Assembly (NCBI GenBank): GCA_947088865.1
Contig: CAMUHY010000013.1
Location: 28,607-92,606 of the forward strand
Length of the DNA stretch: 64,000 nt
Origin: an uncultured Eubacterium sp.
GTDB lineage: Bacteria; Bacillota; Clostridia; Lachnospirales; Lachnospiraceae
Direction of reading: 5' to 3'
Shown here piece after piece: positions 43,695 to 51,648 of this stretch; the first letter of the stretch is position 1; the number at the start of each line of letters is the position of its first letter. The notes under the pieces were generated by a model. The model worked only from the letters and a program-made list of their open reading frames with translations, ran no database searches and was not told the DNA's origin. The position numbers and the translations under genes are program-made.

Positions 43695-45851
43695 ATGAAA
43701 GATAAGATTTTTGGTGTATTGCAGCGTGTTGGTCGTTCTTTTATGCTTCCTATTGCGTTGCTGCCTGTGGCAGGACTTCTTCTTGGTATAGGCAGCTCAT
43801 TCACCAATCCAACGACAATTGAGACCTATAATCTCAGCGGCATTATTTATGAAGGTGGTATTCTCTACACCATTTTGGATATTATGAGCAAAACAGGAAG
43901 CGCTGTTTTCGACAATCTCGCCCTGCTCTTTGCTATGGGTGTTGCCATTGGAATGGCAAAAAAGGAAAAAGAAGTTGCTGCACTTTCAGGTGCAATTGCA
44001 TTTTTAGTTATGAATACAGCTATCAGCGTTTTAATTTCCGCCAAAGGCGGCGTAGAGGCGATGGCAGAAAACTCAACCACTTCTGTATTAGGTATCACAA
44101 CCCTGCAAATGGGTGTATTTGGAGGTATTATTGTCGGTCTAGGCGTTGCCGCCCTACATAATAAATTCTATAAAATTGAACTGCCTCAGGTACTCTCCTT
44201 TTTTGGCGGAACAAGGTTTGTGCCAATTGTAGCAACGGTTGTCTATCTTATTGTCGGCATTATCATGTTTTACTTGTGGCCAGTTGTACAGTATGGAATT
44301 TCTCAACTTGGCGTACTTGTATTAAATTCTGGTTATGCAGGAACATGGGTTTATGGAATATTGGAACGCGCTCTTATTCCTTTTGGACTTCACCATGTTT
44401 TCTATATGCCATTCTGGCAGACCGAACTTGGTGGTTCTATGATAATTGACGGAAGTGTTGTAACAGGCGCACAAAATATTTTCTTTGCAGAGCTTGCTTC
44501 AAAATCAACAGAGGTCTTCTCTGTATCTGCAACAAGATTTATGTCTGGCAAATTCCCATTTATGATTTTTGGTTTGCCTGCTGCTGCTTTTGCCATGTAT
44601 AGAACATCTCGTCCTGAAAAGAAAAAAGTGGTTGGCGGTCTGTTGCTTTCAGCAGCGCTGACTTCAATGCTTACAGGAATTACAGAGCCGCTTGAATTTA
44701 CATTTATCTTTGTTGCACCTCTTATGTATGGTGTACACTGTGTACTTGCAGGACTTTCTTATATGCTTATGCACATTTTAAATGTAGGCGTCGGTATGAC
44801 GTTCTCTGGCGGCGCTATTGACCTTACGCTGTTTGGTATTCTTCAGGGCAATGAAAAGACCCATTGGCTTTGGATTATTGTTGTAGGCTTAATTTACGCC
44901 GTTGTATATTATTTTGTTTTCTACTTTATGATTACAAAATTAAATTTAAAAACACCAGGTCGTGAACCAGATGACGTTGAACCAAAACTTTACAGACGAA
45001 GTGATGTAAATGAAGCAAAAGCAGCAAAAGCTTCTGGCACAAACACAGATACCATCAGCGCACTTATCTTAAAAGGTCTTGGCGGAAAAGATAATCTTTC
45101 CGATGTTGACTGTTGTGCGACACGTCTTAGAATAACCGTTATTGACGTTTCAAAAGTAAGCGATAGCCTGCTTAAACAAAGCGGCGCTTCAGGCGTTATA
45201 CACAAAGGAAATGGCGTGCAGGTAATATATGGACCAAGAGTTTCTGTTGTCAAGTCAAATCTTGAGGTCTTTATGGATTCTCCTTTGTCCGACAATCTTG
45301 ACAGCATTTTAGATATTCCATCCGAAGAACCGGCTAACCAAAAAGCGGAAGCAAAGGATAGTTCAAATAATCAACCTGAACCATCATCTTCTGGAAACGA
45401 TACCATTACACTGTTTGCTCATATGAATGGAACAGTTGTTCCTCTTGAAAACGTAGAAGATGATGTCTTTTCACAAAAAATACTTGGCGATGGAATCGCT
45501 GTCGAACCTCAGGAAGGAAAACTGTTTGCTCCATGTGACGGCAAAATTGATTCCGTATTTGACACAAAACATGCAATTAATATTGTTTCTAGCAATAACA
45601 CTGAAATATTGCTTCACATAGGAATTGATACTGTTAAATTAGAAGGCAAACATTTTGAGACGCATGTTTCTGACGGTCAAGATATTAAAAAAGGTGATTT
45701 GCTTATATCTTTTGATATGGAAGCCATCAAAGCAGAAGGCTTTAAATTGACAACACCATTAATTATATGCAACACAGACGATTATTCAAATATCACTCCT
45801 GCTGCACAAGGTGCTATTTTGGCAGGCGATGAAATAATAAAAATAAATTGA
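43695..45851 (+). CDS. ptsG: PTS glucose transporter EIICBA
   Basis: A 718-residue phosphotransferase permease with all three domains: IIC (residues 1-420, membrane segments, with MTGITEPLEFTFIF near residue 330), IIB with the phosphoacceptor Cys474 in DCCATRLRITV, and IIA with active-site His641 in LLHIGIDTV, connected by a linker that is Ser/Asn/Pro-rich. It imports and phosphorylates glucose; N-acetylglucosamine is an alternative because the family overlaps. AAGGAGG precedes the ATG. It lies downstream of glcT and upstream of ptsH and ptsI, so the operon encodes the whole phosphorelay. Confidence 0.92.
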   Translation: MKDKIFGVLQRVGRSFMLPIALLPVAGLLLGIGSSFTNPTTIETYNLSGIIYEGGILYTILDIMSKTGSAVFDNLALLFAMGVAIGMAKKEKEVAALSGAIAFLVMNTAISVLISAKGGVEAMAENSTTSVLGITTLQMGVFGGIIVGLGVAALHNKFYKIELPQVLSFFGGTRFVPIVATVVYLIVGIIMFYLWPVVQYGISQLGVLVLNSGYAGTWVYGILERALIPFGLHHVFYMPFWQTELGGSMIIDGSVVTGAQNIFFAELASKSTEVFSVSATRFMSGKFPFMIFGLPAAAFAMYRTSRPEKKKVVGGLLLSAALTSMLTGITEPLEFTFIFVAPLMYGVHCVLAGLSYMLMHILNVGVGMTFSGGAIDLTLFGILQGNEKTHWLWIIVVGLIYAVVYYFVFYFMITKLNLKTPGREPDDVEPKLYRRSDVNEAKAAKASGTNTDTISALILKGLGGKDNLSDVDCCATRLRITVIDVSKVSDSLLKQSGASGVIHKGNGVQVIYGPRVSVVKSNLEVFMDSPLSDNLDSILDIPSEEPANQKAEAKDSSNNQPEPSSSGNDTITLFAHMNGTVVPLENVEDDVFSQKILGDGIAVEPQEGKLFAPCDGKIDSVFDTKHAINIVSSNNTEILLHIGIDTVKLEGKHFETHVSDGQDIKKGDLLISFDMEAIKAEGFKLTTPLIICNTDDYSNITPAAQGAILAGDEIIKIN

Positions 45852-45870
45852 GAAGAACAGGAGGATTCAT

Positions 45871-46128
45871 ATGAAAACATTTAATTACACTATCAAGGAC
45901 GAAGTAGGTATTCATGCAAGACCAGCAGGCTTGCTTGCAAAAAAAGCAAAGGAATTTGAAAGTACCATTACCATCCAAAAGGGTGAAAAATCGGTTAATG
46001 CCACCAAATTGATGATGCTTATGGGACTTGGTGTAAAATGCGGTGAAACTGTAACCATTACTGTTGAAGGTGCTGATGAAGAAAAAGCCGCTGTTGAAAT
46101 GGAAGCATTTTTTAACGAAAATCTCTAA
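45871..46128 (+). CDS. ptsH: Phosphocarrier protein HPr without Ser46
   Basis: An 85-residue HPr. His15 in GIHARPAG accepts the phosphate from enzyme I and passes it to EIIA. At the position of the regulatory Ser46 (B. subtilis numbering, same alignment without gaps) the protein has Lys46, preceded by Thr45: VNATKLMMLMGLG. The segment is otherwise conserved (MGLGVKCGE). AGGAGG precedes the ATG. The gene sits 19 bases after ptsG and 15 before ptsI. HprK could not phosphorylate this HPr at the normal site; see findings. Confidence 0.93.
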   Translation: MKTFNYTIKDEVGIHARPAGLLAKKAKEFESTITIQKGEKSVNATKLMMLMGLGVKCGETVTITVEGADEEKAAVEMEAFFNENL

Positions 46129-46143
46129 TAGGAGGTGTATGCT

Positions 46144-47784
46144 ATGATTCAGTTCATAGGTAAAGGCGTGTATGGCGCTATTGCTATGGGGAATGTTTCT
46201 ATCTTTAAAAAACAAGACACCGTTGTAAAACGTGTTCATGCAGAAGATACAGAAGCAGAAAAAAAACGTGTTATCGCTGCTAGAGAAGCCTCAGCACAGC
46301 AGCTTAAAGAAATTTATGACAAGGCGTTAAAAGAAGTTGGTGAAACACACGCTCAAATTTTTGATATACATATTATGATGCTTGACGATGATGATTATAA
46401 CGAATCCATTGAAAACATCATTGACACTCAAAGCGTTAATGCAGAGTATGCTGTTGCTGTTACTGCCGATAATTTTGCCCAAATGTTTTCATCTATGGAC
46501 GATGCCTATATGCAGGCTCGTGCCGCTGATGTAAAAGACATCTCTAATCGAATTATTGCAAACCTTACAGGGGCAATTTCACCAGAAACGCTTTCTAATG
46601 ATAAAATGATTATATGTGCAGATGACCTTGCACCTAGTGAAACAGTCGCTCTTGACAAAGAAAAAGTCCTTGCATTTGTAACTGCACATGGTTCATCTAA
46701 TTCGCATACGGCTATTCTTGCAAGAAATATGAATATCCCTGCCGTTATAGGTGTGGGTGATGATTTTCTTGCAAAAATAAAAAATGGTGATGAAGCTATT
46801 GTTGATGGATTTACAGGTGAAATCTTTATCAACCCTGATGACGCAACAAAAGAAAAAATGTTGCAAAAACAAAAAGAAGATGAAGATAAAAAAAGATTGT
46901 TACAAGAACTTAAAGGCAAAGAAAATGTTACTCTTGATGGAACAAAAATCAATATTTTTGCCAATATTGGAAGCGTTGATAATATTGGAGCCGTTCTTGT
47001 AAATGACGCAGGTGGAATTGGTCTTTTTAGAAGTGAGTTTCTCTATCTTGAAAATGCAGATTATCCTACGGAAGAACAACAATTCAGTGCATATAAAAAA
47101 GTGCTTGAAAGTATGGCAAACAAAAAAGTCATTATCCGAACACTTGACATTGGTGCAGATAAACAGGTGGACTATTTCAAATTGAAAAAAGAAGAAAATC
47201 CTGCACTTGGATATAGGGCAATTCGTATCTGCCTTAAACGCCCTGAAATTTTTAAAACACAGTTAAGGGCATTGTACAGAGCTTCTGTATTTGGCAATTT
47301 AGGAATTATGTTCCCTATGATTACAAGTGTTTCAGAACTTGAAAAAATCCTAGAAATCTGCAATATTGTAAAATTGGAACTTCAAGCTCAAAAAATAGAA
47401 TATTCTGATAATATTGAGTTGGGCATTATGATTGAAACGCCAGCCGCTGCTATCATAAGCGACCGACTTGCACCAATGGTCGATTTTTTCAGTGTTGGAA
47501 CAAACGACCTTACACAATATACGCTTGCCTGTGACCGACAAAACTCCGATATTGAAGAATTTGTCGATACACACCATGAAGCTATTTTGCGTTTAATTGA
47601 AATGTCTGCTGTCAACGCACATAAGCACGGTGCATGGATTGGCATATGCGGAGAACTTGCCGCTGACACAACACTTACAGAAAACTTTTTGCGAATGGGA
47701 ATTGATGAACTTTCTGTATCGCCAACATTTGTGCTTAAAGTACGGGATGCTGTGCGAAAGACTGATTTGACAAAGACAAAATAA
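46144..47784 (+). CDS. ptsI: PTS enzyme I (PEP-protein phosphotransferase)
   Basis: A 546-residue enzyme I, which transfers phosphate from PEP to His15 of HPr. The active-site His is residue 188 in TAHGSSNSHTAILARN. The C-terminal PEP-binding half has GIGLFRSEFLY, TLDIGADKQ and SVGTNDLTQYTLACDR. The GTG-initiated frame upstream at 46135 is not preferred: AGGAGG lies eight bases before the ATG at 46144. It is the last gene of the PTS operon, with copy I of the repeat right after the stop. Confidence 0.93.
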   Translation: MIQFIGKGVYGAIAMGNVSIFKKQDTVVKRVHAEDTEAEKKRVIAAREASAQQLKEIYDKALKEVGETHAQIFDIHIMMLDDDDYNESIENIIDTQSVNAEYAVAVTADNFAQMFSSMDDAYMQARAADVKDISNRIIANLTGAISPETLSNDKMIICADDLAPSETVALDKEKVLAFVTAHGSSNSHTAILARNMNIPAVIGVGDDFLAKIKNGDEAIVDGFTGEIFINPDDATKEKMLQKQKEDEDKKRLLQELKGKENVTLDGTKINIFANIGSVDNIGAVLVNDAGGIGLFRSEFLYLENADYPTEEQQFSAYKKVLESMANKKVIIRTLDIGADKQVDYFKLKKEENPALGYRAIRICLKRPEIFKTQLRALYRASVFGNLGIMFPMITSVSELEKILEICNIVKLELQAQKIEYSDNIELGIMIETPAAAIISDRLAPMVDFFSVGTNDLTQYTLACDRQNSDIEEFVDTHHEAILRLIEMSAVNAHKHGAWIGICGELAADTTLTENFLRMGIDELSVSPTFVLKVRDAVRKTDLTKTK

Positions 47785-47790
47785 ATGTCA

Positions 47791-47908
47791 AAGAATATTC
47801 ATTTACTTTGCTACTTTCTCATAACCTTATAGCTGTCATTGCAGCACAAGTCCCCCGTTTATATCTCTATGATATTGAAACAGGGGACTTATTTAATGAT
47901 GTTAAAAT
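47791..47908 (+). repeat. Dispersed structured repeat, copy I
   Basis: AAGAATATTCATTTACTTTG is a decayed left end. The right stem AAGTCCCCCGTTT / AAACAGGGGACTT carries different bases from copies A and G but still pairs, then ATTTAATGATGTTAAAAT ends it. The apical stem is ATATC/GATAT. It lies right after ptsI and may double as its terminator, and it precedes the LytTR regulator gene. Confidence 0.7.
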
Positions 47909-47928
47909 ATCATTATCTTATATATTAT

Positions 47929-47991
47929 TTACCTAACTGGCATAAAAATTACCTAATTGATTTTTAAAAAATATAAATAATATGCTATACT
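47929..47991 (+). promoter_or_regulatory. LytTR-type direct repeat and extended -10 promoter
   Basis: Two copies of TTACCTAA(C/T)TG begin at 47929 and 47949, 20 bases apart, which is about two helical turns. Downstream TGCTATACT (47983-47991) is an extended -10 box. A LytTR regulator gene starts 38 bases later, so the repeats may be an autoregulatory site. The repeat is not a clear match to the published LytTR consensus. Confidence 0.45.
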
Positions 47992-48028
47992 GATTTAGAA
48001 CAAAGCTATTAAAAGGAGTGAATTTTCT

Positions 48029-48751
48029 ATGTTAATATACTTGTGTGATGACTCTGAAAGTGATACTCTCCGTCTGAAACACTATCTAAATACATATGCA
48101 AAACAAATGAAATTATGTTTTGAGATTGTCTCTTTTTCTTCTGGTGATGAACTGCTTACTGTTTTTAAACAAGCAAATCAAAAACCAGAACTCATTTTTT
48201 TAGATATTTTCATGGCAAACTTAAATGGCATCGAAGTAGCAAGATATTTAAGAAATATGCACTATCAGGGAGGTATTATTTTTACGACTTCCTCCACTGA
48301 ACATGCTATGGAAAGTTATGAAGTTTATGCACTATATTACCTTCAAAAACCTTATGAACGCAAAGATTTTGAAAATGCCATGATACGTTGTAATGTTCTT
48401 TTGCAGAAAGCAAAGCCATGTTTTACCTTCACTAGAAAGAAAAAAGAATTTTCTATACCACATGAAAACATTATATTTTTTGAAACAGGGCAATCTCACA
48501 CTATTTTTTTGCACACTACCTCCAATATTTACTCTTTTTCTGGTACACTCACGCAGATAACAGCGTTCTTCAAAGAAATAGATTCCTTTCTTTCCGTTGG
48601 GCAAAGCTTTTTAATCAATCTAAATCATGTATCTGGACAGATAGAAAACGACCTTATTATGTCTGATGGCTCTATTGTTCAGATTCCTTTACGAAAACGA
48701 AAAGACATTCTAACACTTATAGAAAGACATCAAAAAGAACTGCCTTTATGA
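48029..48751 (+). CDS. LytTR-family response regulator
   Basis: A 240-residue response regulator. The receiver domain has the acidic pair in LCDDSESD (residues 7-8), the phosphoacceptor Asp in ELIFLDIFM near residue 57 and Lys in YLQKPY near residue 106. The C-terminal LytTR DNA-binding domain (FTRKKKEFSIPHENIIFFET and FLSVGQSFLINLNHV) follows. GGAG lies before the ATG. No kinase gene of the AgrC type lies next to it; the convergent hybrid kinase downstream overlaps its 3' end by six bases but is of a different class. The binding site upstream suggests autoregulation. Confidence 0.87.
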   Translation: MLIYLCDDSESDTLRLKHYLNTYAKQMKLCFEIVSFSSGDELLTVFKQANQKPELIFLDIFMANLNGIEVARYLRNMHYQGGIIFTTSSTEHAMESYEVYALYYLQKPYERKDFENAMIRCNVLLQKAKPCFTFTRKKKEFSIPHENIIFFETGQSHTIFLHTTSNIYSFSGTLTQITAFFKEIDSFLSVGQSFLINLNHVSGQIENDLIMSDGSIVQIPLRKRKDILTLIERHQKELPL

Positions 48752-51406
48752 CAAAAGCAGTTCTTTTATTGTAAGCTGTATACCATTTACTACCTTATTC
48801 CACTCTTTGACAGCAAGCACATAGATTTGTTCTATTTTTTCTTTATCTTGAGTTCTGCCTGCCATCTCCATTTGATAAAAATATTCGCCAAGAATTGAAG
48901 CACCAATCCCCCTTGCTTCACCTTTTAATCCATGACAAGAAACTATCCACATATTCCAAAGCGCACTGCTTTCTGAATTTTCATATTTTTCCTTTTCACT
49001 TTTTATTATTAATGTATTTTCTTGTTTTATAATATTTTGACAAATCTCATTTAATTTTTGCTGCTGCTTTTCTTTTTGCTTGGCAAATAAAATAAGTAAT
49101 TCTTTATAAAGTGAGATATCCATATCTGCATACCGCAATCCTTCTTGTGTATGAATACCATTTTGTTCTAACTGTATCAGCCACTCATCTTCCGTTAAAA
49201 AATTTTTTCCTGCATTTTCTATACCTTCTTTAGCCTTATCGTTTTCCTTTTCTAAAGAAAGATAGCGAAACAACACTTGTTCTAATTTTTTTGGTTCAAC
49301 AGGCTTTGTCAAATAATCAGCAAATCCTTCTGACAAATACATCTGTTCTACTCCTTTTCCAGCATTGGCAGTCAATGCAACAATCGTGGTATCCCGATTT
49401 TTTCCGTTCTCTCCCTCCTTAATTTGATGAAAAGCAGCAATACCATCCATTCCTGGCATCATATGGTCTAATAAAATTAAATCATATTTTTTGTGAATAC
49501 AAGCTTGTACAGCCGCTCCTCCATCTAGTGCTGTCTCTACTGCAACTTTTGTTCGTTTCAACAAATATTTTAACACTTTTAGGTTATTGTTATTGTCATC
49601 TACTATAAGAATTGTCTTTGTATGGAAGTCCAGTAAATTTTTTTCTTGTTCATCTGTTATAAATTCTTCTTTTTTCTGCTCTTTTTTCTTCCATATAGCA
49701 AAATCTTCTTCTGTTGCATCTATCCATATTAATGAAACGGTAAACACACTGCCCTCTCCAAGCACACTTTCCACTGCAAGAGTTCCACCCATTGCATCGA
49801 CTAACTGTTTTACAATAGCAAGTCCAAGCCCTATGCCATCTCTGCCGCTTGTATTGCTTCCTCTCTCAAAATTATCAAATATCTTTGTCCGTTCATCCTT
49901 TTGAATCCCAATACCACTATCACCAACAGATAATAAAAGCTTCTTATCTTTCCATGTTTTCTGTATTCGTGCTTTTAAACAAACGAAACCATTGTCCGTA
50001 TATTTCATTGCATTGGATAATAAATTAACTAATACTTGAAAAATATGAGCTGCATCACCCATTTGATATTTATTTTTTAAAGTCAAACATTCCTCTACTT
50101 CAACAGTAAATACAAGTCCTTTTTTTTCTATCTGCGGACGCATCAATTCTTCTACTCGCCCTATCACTTCACTTATCTGATAAGGCGTTTTTATACTGGT
50201 AATCGTTCCATTCTCCAACCTAGAGGCATTTAATATTTCATCAATTAAGGACATCATATGTCCTCCTGCTGCTGCCACCTCTTTTGCATAATTTTTGATT
50301 TCTTCCTCACCGCTTTCACGGACAATCATTTCATTTATTCCAAGCATCGTATTCATAGGAGTGCGCAGCTCATGACTTACCTTCATCAAAAATTGTGTTT
50401 TTGCCTCGTCTGCCTCTTTAAACTTTTGTATTGTCAAAAGGGATTGTGTCTGGTCAACAAACCACAACATACAACCATTTTTTTCATTATGTTCAATAAT
50501 ATCCTCTACACGCAATTCATAAACCGTTTCATCTATATGGAGCAAATGTTCCCCCTCATTCATTAACTTGGTGATTTCTGGATAACAATCAATTATACTG
50601 CCCTTATGAATATCAGGAAATAGTGTATTCATTCTATGATTGACAAAAACAATTGTATTTTCCTTATCCAAAATAACTAACCCTTCATTTCCATGATTAA
50701 ACGCATTATCAATAGCTGCATGAAGTGAATCAAAATAACTGTACTTTATCATTGCTATCATCATGCAAAACATATTAAATGTCATAGCAATTACAATTGG
50801 ATTATAACTTCCAAAAACACCTATTCTCTTTAAAAGAAGCAATGTTTCTAATACACTAAATCCTACTATTATATATATAATTCTTTTTTTGTGCATAGGC
50901 GTACTTTTTTTATATTTCATCATACATAAAATCAAAATGGTAAACACTACTGCATCTAAAATAATAAAATGCAAATACCAAAGAATACCATGACCTACTT
51001 TAATTCGATTATACATACCATCTGTCAATATCTCCATAGAAGTATAAAAAAAATGATGTTTTTGTGCTGTAAACACTCCTATAAGCACAAAAGTATCACA
51101 TATTGCTTCCAGTCCATATACCCATAAAGGAATGTAAAATTTGGCAAATTCTGAAACAAACCATAAAAGTGCCAGCAATAAACCTGCCTGTCCTACATAC
51201 TGTACACATAAACCAGATAAAGCTTCTCCTATGGTATCTGAATGCAGCAATTCTAAATGAATCCCTACAACAAATATAATCGTAAACACATCATATAAAA
51301 TAAATGCTGTCTGAACTTTGGAAGGCTGCTGTTTTAATACAACTACCAGCATAAAAAGCATAAGAAGAATGGCTATAATATTGACTATTTCTAAAAATAG
51401 CAGCAT
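48746..51406 (-). CDS. Hybrid sensor histidine kinase with 7TM, HisKA, REC and Hpt domains
   Basis: An 886-residue membrane-bound kinase. Order: seven membrane segments (residues 1-230, histidine kinase 7TM sensor-like); a PAS-like linker (VILDKENTIVFVNHRM); HisKA with the phospho-His in MKVSHELRTPMN near residue 347; HATPase_c with NLLSNAMKYT, SVGDSGIGI and GIGLGLAIVKQL; a receiver domain with TILIVDDNNNNL and Asp in LILLDHMMPGMDG; and a C-terminal Hpt domain with His in VSCHGLKGEARG. AAAGGG lies before the ATG. It is transcribed towards the LytTR regulator. The signal is unknown. Confidence 0.9.
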   Translation of the reverse strand: MLLFLEIVNIIAILLMLFMLVVVLKQQPSKVQTAFILYDVFTIIFVVGIHLELLHSDTIGEALSGLCVQYVGQAGLLLALLWFVSEFAKFYIPLWVYGLEAICDTFVLIGVFTAQKHHFFYTSMEILTDGMYNRIKVGHGILWYLHFIILDAVVFTILILCMMKYKKSTPMHKKRIIYIIVGFSVLETLLLLKRIGVFGSYNPIVIAMTFNMFCMMIAMIKYSYFDSLHAAIDNAFNHGNEGLVILDKENTIVFVNHRMNTLFPDIHKGSIIDCYPEITKLMNEGEHLLHIDETVYELRVEDIIEHNEKNGCMLWFVDQTQSLLTIQKFKEADEAKTQFLMKVSHELRTPMNTMLGINEMIVRESGEEEIKNYAKEVAAAGGHMMSLIDEILNASRLENGTITSIKTPYQISEVIGRVEELMRPQIEKKGLVFTVEVEECLTLKNKYQMGDAAHIFQVLVNLLSNAMKYTDNGFVCLKARIQKTWKDKKLLLSVGDSGIGIQKDERTKIFDNFERGSNTSGRDGIGLGLAIVKQLVDAMGGTLAVESVLGEGSVFTVSLIWIDATEEDFAIWKKKEQKKEEFITDEQEKNLLDFHTKTILIVDDNNNNLKVLKYLLKRTKVAVETALDGGAAVQACIHKKYDLILLDHMMPGMDGIAAFHQIKEGENGKNRDTTIVALTANAGKGVEQMYLSEGFADYLTKPVEPKKLEQVLFRYLSLEKENDKAKEGIENAGKNFLTEDEWLIQLEQNGIHTQEGLRYADMDISLYKELLILFAKQKEKQQQKLNEICQNIIKQENTLIIKSEKEKYENSESSALWNMWIVSCHGLKGEARGIGASILGEYFYQMEMAGRTQDKEKIEQIYVLAVKEWNKVVNGIQLTIKELLLS

Positions 51407-51514
51407 TTTAATTACCCTTTCCTATCAAATTCATAAAATTTATCATATAATATCATTAATCCACTTAAAATAAAAGATTCATTAAATATAACCAATTATT
51501 GCTTACAAAAAAGA

Positions 51515-51541
51515 ACTGTTACAAAATTTTTTTGTAACAGT
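51515..51541 (-). terminator. Rho-independent terminator after tkt
   Basis: Perfect 12-bp stem ACTGTTACAAAA/TTTTGTAACAGT with a 3-base loop; on the minus strand a T-rich run follows. It lies between the end of tkt and the start of the hybrid kinase. The arm recurs in the palindromes at 16076-16160 and 2869-2981. Confidence 0.8.
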
Positions 51542-51648
51542 CCTAAATATCTTTATATATTTTTTTAATACAATTATTTCTTAAATACTACAATATTAAA
51601 TATACACTTTACCATTAATTTTTTATTTAGTAAATAATTTATATTTGA

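Noticed and set aside
45814-46239. Minus-strand frame of 141 codons over ptsH
   Set aside because: It overlaps ptsH and its flanks on the opposite strand, with no signal for expression.
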